The position numbers and the translations under genes were made by a program. Shown here piece by piece: positions 1 through 8,569 of a DNA stretch of 64,000 nt (within the stretch, counting starts at the first letter, position 1; every line of letters begins with the position of its first letter). The stretch spans positions 62,001 to 126,000 of the forward strand of contig CAXXGW010000003.1 in NCBI GenBank assembly GCA_963666755.2. The letters run 5' to 3'. This DNA is from CAXXOK01 sp963666755 (GTDB lineage: Bacteria > Bacillota > Clostridia > Christensenellales > Aristaeellaceae). The notes under the pieces were generated by a model. The model had not been told where the DNA came from. It worked only from the letters and a program-made list of their open reading frames with translations, and made no database searches.

Positions 1-297
1 GATCAGGCGGCTACCCTCCTGCGAAAATGTGCGCAGCTCCGATTTTTCGATAAAGCCGCGGTCGGCCAGCACGGCCAGATACCCTTCCACGCTGTGCCCC
101 TTGCTCAGCAAAAAGCGGTCGCGGTCGGGCCAGCGGGGTTCCCGCGGGCGTACGTTCAGCACATCATAATACAGCACCGTAAGGATATCCAGCGAGCTCA
201 TGGAGCCGCCGGTATGGCCGGTGCCCGCGCGGTGGATCATCGTGATCGCGTCGGCGCGGCGTTGGTTGGCGATGGTTTGCAGGGTTTTGGCGTCCAT
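1..297 (-). CDS. Transketolase, N-terminal subunit (partial, runs off the window edge)
   Basis: This is the first 99 codons of the N-terminal half of a split transketolase, the thiamine-diphosphate enzyme that moves two-carbon units between sugar phosphates in the pentose phosphate pathway. The translation begins MDAKTLQTIANQRRADAITM and has the thiamine-pyrophosphate-domain landmarks GHTGGSMSSLDILTVLYYD (His and Gly contacts) and DRFLLSKGHSVEGYLAVLA. The ATG at 297 follows an AAAGGAGG ribosome binding site at about 306-313. It lies 127 bases downstream of the sugar permease gene on the same strand, so it is probably the last part of that operon and hints that the imported sugar is a pentose or enters the pentose pathway. 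The C-terminal subunit gene would lie outside the window. Family assignment is firm; substrate context is inference. Confidence 0.9.
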   Translation of the reverse strand, partial: MDAKTLQTIANQRRADAITMIHRAGTGHTGGSMSSLDILTVLYYDVLNVRPREPRWPDRDRFLLSKGHSVEGYLAVLADRGFIEKSELRTFSQEGSRLI

Positions 298-424
298 TGC
301 GGAGCCTCCTTTATTCAGGGGGTTGCGGCGCGCCGCGTAAAAATGGCGCGCCGCGGGAGGTGCGGCGTTTACCGAAGCGGGGCGAGCCGCCGTTTTCCGG
401 TTGCGGCACGCCCCGCGCGTGAGG

Positions 425-1483
425 TTACTTGAGGCGCGCGGCCAGCGCGGCCTTCTTTTGCAGGTCTTTCTGCACCAGGTCGATCACCACGGCGACGATA
501 ATCACCACGCCCTTGATGACCATTTGCCAGAAGGAGCTGACCCCCATCATAATCATGCCGTCGTTGAGCACCGTAATCACCAGCACGCCGATGATGGTAC
601 CGCCGATGGTGCCCACGCCGCCGCTCATGGAGGTACCGCCCAGCACCACCGAGGCGATGGCGTTCATCTCCCACGATTCGCCGTTGGCGGGGTGCGCCGC
701 GCGCAGCTGGCTGGTCATGATGATGCCGCTCATCGCCGCCAGCACGGCGGAGAAGATGTACACAAACACCTTGACCTTGTGGATTTTGATGCCGGAGAGC
801 TGCGCGGCCCGCTCGTTGCCGCCCACGGCGTAAATCTGGTTGCCCAGAGGCGTCTTTTTCATGATAAAGGCGGAAATAAGCGCCATGGCCGCGAAAATCA
901 GAATCGAGTAGGGAACGTCCACCCCGGGGATACTGCCCGCGCCGATCAGGTCAAAGCCCAGGTTGCCCTTGGCCGCATCGCCAAACAGATTGGGGAAGGT
1001 CGCGCCCCCGCTGCGAAGCATCGCCGCACCCCGGCAGATGTACATCGCGCCCAGCGTGGCAATGAAGGCCGGCACCTTGAGTCGCGCAATCAGCTGGCCG
1101 GAGCACAGGCCGATCAGGATGGCCAGCGCAAAGTCAATCAGCAGGATCAGCGGCACGTTGGGGTAGATCGTGGCGGCCATCCACGGCAGGCGGATGCCCT
1201 CAATCAGCAGCCCGCCGGTAACCATGCCCGTAAGCCCGACGATGGAGCCGACGCTCAGGTCAATACCGCCGGTGATGATAACCATCGTCATGCCCAGCGC
1301 CAGCAACCCGTAAATGGACGCGTGCTTGACCATCAGCACCACGCTGCCCCATTCGGTAAAGTTGGGCGCGCGCAGCGAGAAGTAAAGCAGTAAAGTCGCC
1401 AGCGCGATAAACGTGCGGCCCTTGAGCAGGAGCATCCCCAGGGAGGTTTGCCCCCGCTGCCTTTGGCTTGTGGTCCTGTTCAT
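425..1483 (-). CDS. Sugar ABC transporter permease, MglC/RbsC family
   Basis: This 352-residue integral membrane protein is the channel subunit of a ribose/galactose-type (BPD_transp_2) sugar importer. About eight to ten hydrophobic segments can be seen, and the family signature ALGMTMVIITGGIDLSVGS is near residue 70. A conserved Gly-rich stretch, VVLGGTSMSGGVGTIGGTI, is near the C-terminus. Its ATG overlaps the stop of the upstream ATPase gene by four bases (ATGA), which implies translational coupling. Length is usual for the family. The substrate cannot be read from the permease; the neighbours (transketolase downstream, a FucU/RbsD mutarotase nearby) favour a pentose or deoxysugar. Confidence 0.93.
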   Translation of the reverse strand: MNRTTSQRQRGQTSLGMLLLKGRTFIALATLLLYFSLRAPNFTEWGSVVLMVKHASIYGLLALGMTMVIITGGIDLSVGSIVGLTGMVTGGLLIEGIRLPWMAATIYPNVPLILLIDFALAILIGLCSGQLIARLKVPAFIATLGAMYICRGAAMLRSGGATFPNLFGDAAKGNLGFDLIGAGSIPGVDVPYSILIFAAMALISAFIMKKTPLGNQIYAVGGNERAAQLSGIKIHKVKVFVYIFSAVLAAMSGIIMTSQLRAAHPANGESWEMNAIASVVLGGTSMSGGVGTIGGTIIGVLVITVLNDGMIMMGVSSFWQMVIKGVVIIVAVVIDLVQKDLQKKAALAARLK

Positions 1484-3078
1484 TGTACGACGCTCCCTTC
1501 GATATTGGCGGCCTTGCCGGTATGGAGGTTCGCGGCCGAAGCGGCCACCAGCGCGGCCTCGGTGATGTCGGCGCCGCTCAGGTCGGCAGTCACTTTGCCG
1601 TTGCTCATCACCAGCACGCGGTCGCAGACGGACATGATCTCCTTAAGTTCGCTGCCCACAAAGATGACGCCGTTGCCCTGCGCGGCAAAGCGGCGCATCA
1701 GGATAAAGATATCCGTTTTCGCGCCCACGTCGATCCCGCGGGAAGGCTCATCCATCATGAACACGCGCGCGTTGGCCATTACGCACTTGCCGATAACCAC
1801 CTTCTGCTGGTTGCCACCGGACAGGCTGGAAATCAGGTGCCGCACGTCGGCCACCTTGATCTGCATATCCTTAACGGCATCGTCCACCGCGCGCCTGCAC
1901 TGGTCTTTGCGCACCACGCCGTTTTTGGTGAACTGCGGGATGCTGGTCAGCAGCAGGTTGTTGGCGATGGACATGGTCTGCACCAGCCCGTCGCGCTGCC
2001 GATCCTCCGGCACAAGCACCATGCCGCGCTCAATCTGCTGGGTGATGGTTGGCCGCACGATGCGCTCGCCGCCCAGCTCCATCTCCCCGCTGGATTCCGG
2101 GTGCAGGCCCATCAGGCTCTCCACCAGCTCGGTGCGGCCCGCGCCCATCAGGCCGTAGATGCCCAGCACCTCGCCGCGGTGCAGGGTAAAGCTCACATGG
2201 TCCACCGACCAGCCGCCGCCCAGCCGGGGCAGGCAGTAGTCCTTGACTGTCATGATGGGCTCCGGCGCGCCCTCGTAGGGGATTTTATCAATCGTCAGGT
2301 TGGAGTGGCCTACCATGTGCTGGATAATCCAGCCCACGTCGATATCCTTGACCTCCGCGTTGGCTACGCGGTGGCCGTCGCGCAGGATGGTCACCAGATC
2401 GCCGATGCGGATAATCTCCTCCAGCCGGTGGGAAATGTAGATGATGGCGATGCCCTGCGCCTTCAAATCGTCGATGAGCTTGAAAAGCACCTCGACCTCG
2501 GCGTTGGAAAGCGAGCTGGTCGGCTCGTCCATGATGAGCACGCGCAGGTTCTGCTCCAGCATGGTCTTGGCAATTTCCACAATCTGCTGCTGGCCCACGC
2601 GCAGGTTGAGCATCAGCTCATTGGGATTGATGCCGGGCTGCAGCCGATCCAGCACGCGCGTAGCCATTTTGGCCTGCGCCCGGCGGTCGATCACGCCCAG
2701 GTTGGCAATCTCCTTACCGGCAAACATGTTGTCCGCCACGCGCATCTCCGGGAACAGGTTCAGCTCCTGGTGGATAATGCCCACGCCGTGTGCGGTGGCC
2801 TCGCGGGTGTTGGCGAAATGCACCTCCTGCCCCTCCAGAAACACATGCCCTTCGGTGGGGTGCTCGATGCCTGCCAGAATCTTCATCAGCGTGGATTTAC
2901 CCGCGCCGTTTTCCCCGATCAGCACATTCACCTTGCCGGGGTACACGGCAAAATCCACGTCCTTCAGGGCGACGGTGCCGGGGTAGAGCTTGGTAATACC
3001 CACGGCCTCCATCACGGGGGTCTGCGCCGACATGACCGGCACCGGCTCCCGGGTCGGGTTCTGCGTTGTTTCCATCAT
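1480..3078 (-). CDS. Sugar ABC transporter ATP-binding protein, MglA/RbsA family
   Basis: This 532-residue protein carries two fused ABC nucleotide-binding domains, the usual form of energising subunit for ribose/galactose-type importers. The first domain has a canonical Walker A (GENGAGKST, about residues 56-64), a signature-like LRVGQQQIVEIAK and the Walker B VLIMDEPTSSLS. The second has the degenerate P-loop GLMGAGRTELVES that is typical of this family, and the signature LSGGNQQKVVIGK. The start ATG lies one base after the stop of the DUF2291 gene, and the end overlaps the permease start, so all three are tightly coupled. The extended N-terminus (about 20 residues before the ABC domain) is slightly longer than usual, so a later start is possible. 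Confidence 0.93.
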   Translation of the reverse strand: MMETTQNPTREPVPVMSAQTPVMEAVGITKLYPGTVALKDVDFAVYPGKVNVLIGENGAGKSTLMKILAGIEHPTEGHVFLEGQEVHFANTREATAHGVGIIHQELNLFPEMRVADNMFAGKEIANLGVIDRRAQAKMATRVLDRLQPGINPNELMLNLRVGQQQIVEIAKTMLEQNLRVLIMDEPTSSLSNAEVEVLFKLIDDLKAQGIAIIYISHRLEEIIRIGDLVTILRDGHRVANAEVKDIDVGWIIQHMVGHSNLTIDKIPYEGAPEPIMTVKDYCLPRLGGGWSVDHVSFTLHRGEVLGIYGLMGAGRTELVESLMGLHPESSGEMELGGERIVRPTITQQIERGMVLVPEDRQRDGLVQTMSIANNLLLTSIPQFTKNGVVRKDQCRRAVDDAVKDMQIKVADVRHLISSLSGGNQQKVVIGKCVMANARVFMMDEPSRGIDVGAKTDIFILMRRFAAQGNGVIFVGSELKEIMSVCDRVLVMSNGKVTADLSGADITEAALVAASAANLHTGKAANIEGSVVQ

Positions 3079-3079
3079 T

Positions 3080-3781
3080 TCAGCCCCCTGCCACTGTCAG
3101 CTCTACGGGCACCACCACAAGGTTTTCGTAGGCCGCGTCGGTCAGCGAAATGCAGCCGTAATACGTCAGCTCCTTGCCCACGAGCGCGGTCGCCTCGTGC
3201 TGGCTGAGCACGTCGTTTTTCACTTTGTTGTTAAACGCGGTGGTCAGGTCGGCAAACTCCACCTGATTTTCAAAATCATCCAGATGCAGGAAGCCCACGC
3301 CGTCGCGGATGGCGTTTTTTATGTTGGAGGAAAAGACCTTGCCGTAGAACAGCTTGCAGTCCGCCTGGCCGTCATAGGGGGCCAGATCCAAAATCAGCAG
3401 CATCTTGTTGGGCTTTTCCGGGTTTTCAACGTCCAGCACCTTCACATCGCCCTTGACGCAGAAGCTCCACGCACTGGTTTCATTGGCGCGGCTTCCGTAC
3501 TTGAGCCCCGTGGCGTTCAAATCGGCCTTCACATCGGCAACGAAGGTCGGCATGTCCACGGCGCGTTCCTTAATGGTGGGCACCACCTTCGTTTCCCAGT
3601 TATCCACGCAGTACTGCTCCGCCACGGAGAGTTTCTGCACCGTCACGGTCTCCCCCTGGGCATTCACTTCGGTCACGGGCGCTTCGTCCGGGATCACCGT
3701 CACGCGGCAGGTGAGCGCGACCAGCGCGACCAGCGCGAGCACGCCCGCCCCTTTGAGGATGGTTGCCTTCTTGTTTTTCAT
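3080..3781 (-). CDS. DUF2291-family lipoprotein of a sugar ABC transporter
   Basis: This 233-residue protein belongs to the small family of predicted periplasmic or surface proteins (DUF2291) found almost only beside ribose/galactose-type sugar transporters; its exact role is not established. The start at 3781 is chosen because GAAGGGG lies about ten bases upstream; an in-frame ATG at 3799 has no ribosome binding site. The N-terminus MKNKKATILKGAGVLALVAL ends in LVALTC, a lipobox-like cleavage site, so it is probably a membrane-anchored lipoprotein. The rest is soluble and mixed alpha/beta. It sits between the binding-protein gene and the ATPase gene, separated from the former by a strong hairpin at 3810-3840. 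Confidence 0.85.
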   Translation of the reverse strand: MKNKKATILKGAGVLALVALVALTCRVTVIPDEAPVTEVNAQGETVTVQKLSVAEQYCVDNWETKVVPTIKERAVDMPTFVADVKADLNATGLKYGSRANETSAWSFCVKGDVKVLDVENPEKPNKMLLILDLAPYDGQADCKLFYGKVFSSNIKNAIRDGVGFLHLDDFENQVEFADLTTAFNNKVKNDVLSQHEATALVGKELTYYGCISLTDAAYENLVVVPVELTVAGG

Positions 3782-3809
3782 AAACCTGCGCCCCTTCATT
3801 CACAAAGAA

Positions 3810-3840
3810 GGGCGGCGCGCGGCCAAACCGCGCGCCGCCC
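3810..3840 (-). terminator. Intra-operon hairpin after the binding-protein gene
   Basis: A perfect 13-base-pair GC stem (3810-3822 with 3828-3840) closes a five-base loop between the sugar-binding-protein gene and the DUF2291 gene. No T-run follows, so it looks less like a full terminator than an RNA-stabilising or attenuating hairpin that keeps binding-protein mRNA more abundant than the downstream transporter mRNA. That role is inference from similar transporter operons. Confidence 0.7.
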
Positions 3841-3864
3841 CCGGTAGGGTGTGTCGAGGATAGC

Positions 3865-4812
3865 TTACTCGGACAGAGCGAAATTGTCCAGCTTGGCGGC
3901 GTTGTCCATGGTGATGAGCACGCAGTCCATCAGCTGTTTCTCTTCCTTGTCGGTCTTGCCGTTCTTGATGTACTCGTCGGCCTGCACAACCGCCTGCTCG
4001 GCGATGTAGGCGATGGGCTGGAGGCCCGTGGCCTTGATCTCGCCGCGGAGGATGGAGTCACGCACGTCGTTGCTGCCGTCAAAGCCGCACACGATGACGT
4101 CTTTCATACCGGCCTTCAGGCAAGCTTCGATTACGCCCATGGCCATGGTGTCGTTGCCGCAGATGACGCCCTTGATGTTTTCGGCGCCCTGAGCCTGGAT
4201 GATGCTCTCCATCTTGGAGTAGGCTTCGGTCTGGCTCCAGTTGGCGGTCTGCTGCTCGACCATCTTCATGTCGGTGTACTGATCGATCACGTCGTGGAAG
4301 CCCTTGGAGCGCACACCGGCGTTGGTGTCGGACTCTTTGCCGGTCAGTTCCACATAGTTGCCGGCTTCGCCCATCTGCTCGACGAAGTACTCAGCCACGA
4401 GGCTGGCGCCCTGGTAGTTGTTGGAAACCATCTGGGCCACGGCATCGCCGGTGGAGTTGATTTCACGGTCAACCAGGAAGGTGGGGATGCCGGCCTTCTT
4501 GGCGCGCTGTACGGGCTCAATGGACGCATCCGCGCCGGCGTTGTCGCAGATGATGGCGGCGGCCTTGCGGGCGATGGCGGTATCAAACGCCTCGGACTGC
4601 TTGGTCACATCGTCGTCATGCTGGATCACGAGGCTGTCGTAGCCCAGTTCGGTCGCCTTGGCGCTCGCGGCGTCGGCAACGGTCTTAAAGTAGGGGTTGG
4701 AGTGGCTGGGCGTGATGATCACGATCAGCGGTTTGTCTTCCGCCATCGCCGCAACGCTGAACGTGGACAGCACCAGCAGGGCGGCCAGAACAAGAGCGAA
4801 GATCTTTTTCAT
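3865..4812 (-). CDS. Sugar-binding protein of an ABC transporter, RbsB/MglB family
   Basis: This 315-residue protein is the extracellular substrate receptor of the transporter encoded downstream. It starts with a signal peptide (MKKIFALVLAALLVLSTFSV, cleavage near AMA-ED) and continues into a type I periplasmic-binding-protein fold with the Peripla_BP_4 patterns ITPSHSNPYFKTVADAA, IICDNAGAD and GFDGSNDVRDSILRG. No lipobox Cys is seen. The ATG follows AAGGAGG with good spacing, and a consensus promoter lies about 145 bases upstream. The sugar is not predictable with confidence; ribose, galactose or another pentose are all possible for this family. Confidence 0.92.
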   Translation of the reverse strand: MKKIFALVLAALLVLSTFSVAAMAEDKPLIVIITPSHSNPYFKTVADAASAKATELGYDSLVIQHDDDVTKQSEAFDTAIARKAAAIICDNAGADASIEPVQRAKKAGIPTFLVDREINSTGDAVAQMVSNNYQGASLVAEYFVEQMGEAGNYVELTGKESDTNAGVRSKGFHDVIDQYTDMKMVEQQTANWSQTEAYSKMESIIQAQGAENIKGVICGNDTMAMGVIEACLKAGMKDVIVCGFDGSNDVRDSILRGEIKATGLQPIAYIAEQAVVQADEYIKNGKTDKEEKQLMDCVLITMDNAAKLDNFALSE

Positions 4813-4934
4813 GTGGGGTACCTCCTTGTTTTATTGGGGTCTATTTCCGTGCGCATTTCCTTTGCGCATGAAATCAAACAAACCGACCGGATGCGGCTCC
4901 GGGCCGTGCGGCAGGGTCGGGCGGGGTCTCCCTT

Positions 4935-5018
4935 GAACGTTCCCTCAATTCGAGCTCATTATAGCCGAACGTTTTAGTTTTGTCAACTGATTCGTCAGAT
5001 ATTTTTACAGGAACGTTT
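4935..5018. promoter_or_regulatory. Three AACGTT operator-like boxes around the first sugar ABC promoter
   Basis: The motif GAACGTTY occurs at 4935-4942, 4967-4974 and 5011-5018. The middle box lies in the -35/-10 spacer, the first just after the predicted transcription start and the third upstream of the -35. A symmetric core centred on CG is typical of LacI-family operators, so the operon is probably repressed by a LacI-type protein not encoded in this window. The motif positions are observed; the regulator is inferred. Confidence 0.55.
4958..4986 (-). promoter_or_regulatory. Consensus promoter of the first sugar ABC operon
   Basis: On the minus strand TTGACA (4981-4986) and TATAAT (4958-4963) are separated by exactly 17 bases, a perfect sigma-70/SigA promoter. 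Transcription would start near 4951, leaving a leader of about 140 bases before the binding-protein ATG. Confidence 0.88.
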
Positions 5019-5754
5019 TGGTGTTTGTTTAGTTTTTGTTCATATCCCCTGAAAACAACGCCGCACATTTACCCATAATTGTTTTCATCCGCCCAAAAGG
5101 GTTATGGGCGAGGGTTTATGCGGCCCGCGCGCAGCTGAACCGTCTGCAAAACTGTTTGGCTGTCCTGTTGGGGAAGGAATTGTGCGGGAAGGGAAAGGAG
5201 TCTTACAGATACAAACAGGCACAGGCACGGCAAGGGGTTACGGTGCGATTCGCGCGCTACGGATTTACAGGGGGGACGCTGGGGCGCCGCCCCAGACCCC
5301 GCAAGGGCCAGCGGCCCTTGACCCTTCATGACGATCTTTATCCAATGATAAAAGCGGCAGGGGTTTGCCTGCCGCGCTTTGGATGGATTCCATATTTCAC
5401 TTGTGCGTTGCCACCGCTCGCCTCATAGCGCCTGCGACGCTGTTCGCTCGCTATGCGTTTACAAGGGGAAACGCTGGGGCGCCGCCCCAGACCCCGCAAG
5501 GGCCAGCGGCCCTTGACCCTTCGTGCGTGATTATCATGATCCCATCATAAAAAGCGGCAGGGATTTGCCTGCCGCGCTGTGGACGGATTCCATATTTCAC
5601 TTGTGTATTGGCACCGCTCGCCTCATAGCGCCTGCGGCGCTGTTCGCTCGCTACGGGTATGTCGGGGGAGGGACGCTGGGGCGCTGCCCCAGGCCCCGCA
5701 AGGGCCGGCGGCCCTTGACCCTTTTCCGCTGCGGCGGGGGTTCCCTTGCCTGTT
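5019..5754. repeat. Gene-free region with two tandem copies of a 200-base repeat and a partial third
   Basis: No convincing gene lies here; the open frames are products of GC-rich repeats. Two units repeat at exactly 200 bases (for example CATATTTCAC at 5391 and 5591, and the repeat core at 5419-5447 and 5619-5647). A partial unit ends near 5345, with the string ACGCTGGGGCG at about 5276, 5471 and 5673. Each full unit holds a hairpin GCGGCAGG...CCTGCCGC (about 5353-5376 and 5554-5577) and a second one around AAGGGCC...GGCCCTT. The core is shared with repeats elsewhere in the window. Confidence 0.8.
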
Positions 5755-6189
5755 TCAGGCGCGGATAACACCCTTCTTTAGTATTACACACGCATACAGT
5801 GCCGATTCCCCCGTCTGTACCGTCGCAAACGCCTTCCGGCTCCGCTCGTAAAACGCAAAGCGCTCCTCAAACCCAATCTTCGCATTCGGCTCCCTGCGCG
5901 CAAGCGTCGCCCGGAAATCCGCCCAGATCGGCGGTTCGCCGTCCGGTATCGACCCCGGCACCACCTCCATCAGCGTCACCGGCGCATCCACAAAATCATC
6001 CAGCGGCAACAGGCTTAATACCGCGTCCAGCACCGCGTTGGCTCCGTGTCCGTCCATGCGCACGCAGCGCTTGCCCATCGTTACCGCGGGAAAGTTCCCA
6101 TCGCCGATCACCAGCTCATCCCCATGGCCCATCTCCGCCAAAATCTTAAGCAACTCCGGCGACAGCAGGGGCGAAATACCCTTTAACAT
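5755..6189 (-). CDS. RbsD/FucU-family sugar mutarotase
   Basis: This 144-residue cytoplasmic protein interconverts anomers of a sugar before its phosphorylation, as RbsD does for ribose and FucU for L-fucose. It starts MLKGISPLLSPELLKILAEM and has the conserved MGHGDELVIGDGNFPA segment with the catalytic-site His and Asp, and the C-terminal family motif AFATVQTGESALYACVILKKG. Its sequence is closer to FucU (GDxNFPA, no RbsD-type C-terminal KTGE) than to RbsD. The ATG at 6189 is preceded by GGAGGAATTTT. Two AACGTT boxes precede it, like those at the ABC operon downstream, suggesting joint control. Confidence 0.88.
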   Translation of the reverse strand: MLKGISPLLSPELLKILAEMGHGDELVIGDGNFPAVTMGKRCVRMDGHGANAVLDAVLSLLPLDDFVDAPVTLMEVVPGSIPDGEPPIWADFRATLARREPNAKIGFEERFAFYERSRKAFATVQTGESALYACVILKKGVIRA

Positions 6190-6213
6190 AAAATTCCTCC
6201 CGTCTGTTAGGCT

Positions 6214-6231
6214 AACGTTTGTAAAAACGTT
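6214..6231. promoter_or_regulatory. Paired AACGTT boxes upstream of the mutarotase gene
   Basis: AACGTT occurs at 6214-6219 and 6226-6231, 12 bases apart, 25-42 bases upstream of the mutarotase ATG. The same core flanks the sugar ABC promoter at 4935-5018. No clear -35/-10 pair could be assigned for this gene. Confidence 0.45.
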
Positions 6232-6298
6232 TAGTTTACCGCTACAGTTCTCGCTGAAGCACGCCGATTCCTGCCGGGCCTCGGCGGAAATTGCGCCC

Positions 6299-6327
6299 TT
6301 GCGCAACCGTCCCCTAGCGCGTACAAT
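6299..6327 (+). promoter_or_regulatory. Promoter of uvrC
   Basis: TTGCGC (6299-6304) and TACAAT (6322-6327) are spaced by 17 bases, 43 bases upstream of the uvrC ATG. It is divergent from the mutarotase gene. Confidence 0.65.
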
Positions 6328-6369
6328 ACGGATGTGCCCCCGCAAACCCGTCCAACGAAAGGAACCCCC

Positions 6370-8277
6370 ATGACCGAAACGCTGCAGCACAAAATCCGCA
6401 CCCTGCCCGACAGCCCCGGCTGCTACCTGATGAAAAGCAAGGGCGAGATTATTTACGTCGGCAAGGCGAAAAACCTGAAAAACCGCGTACGGCAATACTT
6501 TCACGCCTTCGAGGCGCACACCCCCAAGGTGCGCGCCATGGTTTCACGCGTGGATGATTTTGATATTCTGCTCTGCCGCACCAACTTTGAGGCGCTCACG
6601 CTGGAGTGCAACCTCATCAAACTGCACCGCCCTTTTTACAACATCCTTTTAAAGGACGACAAGCATTACCCCTACCTGCGCTATGACCCTTCCGAGCCCT
6701 TCCCCCGGCTGACCGTCGCCCGCACTCTGGACCCCCACGACGGCTACCGCTACCTTGGCCCCTACATCGGCGCAACGGCGGTGCGGCAGGTGCTCAACGA
6801 GCTGAGCCGCTACTTTCCCCTGCGCCGCTGCGCGCTCAAGCTGCCCCTCAGCCGCCCGCACCGCCCCTGCGTGTACCATTCCACCGGGCAATGCAAGGCC
6901 CCCTGCGCCGGGTACATCACGCAGGAGGCGTATCAAGCTATCTTCCACAGCGCCATTGATTTTTTAAACGGCGACGCCCGCGAGATTCTCCGCGAGCTGA
7001 ACGAGCAGATGAACGCCGCCGCCGGGCGCATGGAGTACGAGCAGGCCGCCGTGTTGCGCGACAAGATTGCCGACGTGCGCTCCATTACCGAGCGGCAGCT
7101 CGCCATCCAGACCCGCGATGTGCAGCAGGATGTGCTGGCCGTCGCCACCGACCAGACCGATGCGGTGGTGCAAGTGATGCACATCCGCGGCGGACGCATC
7201 GAGGGCGGGCAGGCCTTTGTGCTGGAAGGCGAGGGTGGCGACGATCCGGCCGCGCTGCTGGAAAGCTTCCTGCCCCAGCATTATGAGGATGGGCGCTCCA
7301 TCCCCCGCGAGATTCTGGTGGAAGCCGTCGGCGAGGATCGGGAAACGCTGGAGCTGTGGCTGCGCGAGCGGCGCGGCGCGGCCGTAACCCTGCTGTGCCC
7401 GCAGCGCGGCGAAAAGGCGGCGCTGGTCGGCATCTGCCGCAAAAACGCGCAGGACGCGCTGGCTAAACGCCAGACAGACGAGCGTGTGCGCCGCGCCCAG
7501 ACCGTTCTTGCGATGGAGGAGTTGCAGGCCGCGCTGCATTTGCCCACCCTGCCGGAGCGTATCGAGGGGTACGATATCTCCAACACGCAGGGCGTGCTGT
7601 CCGTCGCCTCCATGGTGGTGTTTCACGGCGGCATGCCCGCCAAAAAGCAGTATCGGCACTTTCGCATCAAGACCGTGGAGGGCGCCAACGATTTTGCCTC
7701 CATGGCCGAGGTGATCGGGCGGCGCTTTACCCACGGTTTGCAGGAAAAGCATGACCGCGAGCAGGCTGGGTTACCTGTTGAGGAAGGGCGTTTCAGCCTT
7801 TTCCCGGATGTGATTTTGATTGACGGCGGGCCGCAGCAGCTGGCCTTTGCCCACCGCGCCATGCAGGACGCGGGGGTGGATTTGCCCATGTTCGGCCTTG
7901 CCAAACGCTTTGAGGAAATCTATCTACCCGGCGTGGAGCTGCCCGTTGTGCTGGACAAGCGCAGCAACGCCCTGCATCTGGTGCAGCGAGTGCGCGACGA
8001 GGCGCACCGGTTCGGCATCACCCAGCACCGCGCGCTGCGCGGCAAGGCGGGGCTGGCCAGCGAGCTATCCAGCGTGCCGGGCGTGGGCGAAAAGCGCAAG
8101 GTTGCCCTGCTGCGCGCGTTTCGCAGCCTTCCGGCCATCTTTGCCGCCACGGTGGACGAGCTGGCCGCCGTGCCGGGCATGAACCGCGCCGCCGCTGAGG
8201 CCGTGCACGCCCACGCCGTGCAGCGCGCGCAGGGCACGGACGCCGCCCCGCCGCAAAGCCCCGCCGCCGAGCCCTGA
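6370..8277 (+). CDS. uvrC: UvrABC excinuclease subunit C
   Basis: This 635-residue nuclease makes both incisions around damaged DNA in nucleotide excision repair. Visible in order are the GIY-YIG domain (GCYLMKSKGEIIYVGKAKNL, about residues 15-34, 3' incision), the UVR domain that contacts UvrB (GRMEYEQAAVLRDKIADVRS, about 222-241), the RNase H-like domain (EGYDISNTQG and VILIDGGPQQL, 5' incision) and tandem helix-hairpin-helix motifs at the C-terminus (SSVPGVGEKRKVALL and AAVPGMNRAAAE). The start at 6370 follows AAAGGAACCCCC; an earlier in-frame ATG at 6334 has no ribosome binding site. The stop codon lies inside the hairpin that has been duplicated by a mobile element insertion at 8288. Confidence 0.97.
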   Translation: MTETLQHKIRTLPDSPGCYLMKSKGEIIYVGKAKNLKNRVRQYFHAFEAHTPKVRAMVSRVDDFDILLCRTNFEALTLECNLIKLHRPFYNILLKDDKHYPYLRYDPSEPFPRLTVARTLDPHDGYRYLGPYIGATAVRQVLNELSRYFPLRRCALKLPLSRPHRPCVYHSTGQCKAPCAGYITQEAYQAIFHSAIDFLNGDAREILRELNEQMNAAAGRMEYEQAAVLRDKIADVRSITERQLAIQTRDVQQDVLAVATDQTDAVVQVMHIRGGRIEGGQAFVLEGEGGDDPAALLESFLPQHYEDGRSIPREILVEAVGEDRETLELWLRERRGAAVTLLCPQRGEKAALVGICRKNAQDALAKRQTDERVRRAQTVLAMEELQAALHLPTLPERIEGYDISNTQGVLSVASMVVFHGGMPAKKQYRHFRIKTVEGANDFASMAEVIGRRFTHGLQEKHDREQAGLPVEEGRFSLFPDVILIDGGPQQLAFAHRAMQDAGVDLPMFGLAKRFEEIYLPGVELPVVLDKRSNALHLVQRVRDEAHRFGITQHRALRGKAGLASELSSVPGVGEKRKVALLRAFRSLPAIFAATVDELAAVPGMNRAAAEAVHAHAVQRAQGTDAAPPQSPAAEP

Positions 8278-8287
8278 GCCCGGCGGT

Positions 8288-8569
8288 CAGACTGTCGAAA
8301 AAGGGAAGGTGCAGGAGGCAATGCCTCCTGCCGGGGTTTGGGTTCCAAAGGGAAGCATGCGGCCAGTGGCCGCTTCGCCGCAGGCGAAAGCGACCCGTAA
8401 GCGGGGCGTGAAACGAGCAGGCAAACATCAGTGCAGCATGCGAACCTTGGACTCCCGAGTCATACCCCAAAGCCTTATGCAGCAGCGCACTTGCGAAAGT
8501 GAGCGAACAGCACCGCAGGCGCTATGAGGCGAACGGCGGCGTCACATGGCCGTTTTTTCGACAGTCCCC
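8288..8569. mobile_element. Family A miniature element, 282 bases, between 24-base direct copies of the uvrC terminator hairpin
   Basis: The element begins CAGACTGTCGAAAAAGG and ends TTTTTTCGACAGTCCCC, giving terminal inverted repeats of about 13 bases (GACTGTCGAAAAA). It is flanked by identical 24-base direct repeats at 8264-8287 and 8570-8593, each a CCGCCG...CGGCGG hairpin; the left copy includes the uvrC stop codon. No coding frame of substance is inside, so it is non-autonomous. A shorter relative with the same ends and a different 24-base duplication is at 43112-43274. The region 8278-8770 holds only this element and the radA promoter. Confidence 0.82.

Noticed and set aside
5262..5745. 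Tandem repeats considered as a CRISPR array
   Set aside because: Unit length is 200 bases with no short repeat plus unique spacer pattern, and no cas genes are nearby.
5036..5851. Several short open frames on both strands in the repeat region
   Set aside because: They follow the 200-base repeats in several frames, lack ribosome binding sites and are Pro/Arg/Gly-rich; no protein family is visible.
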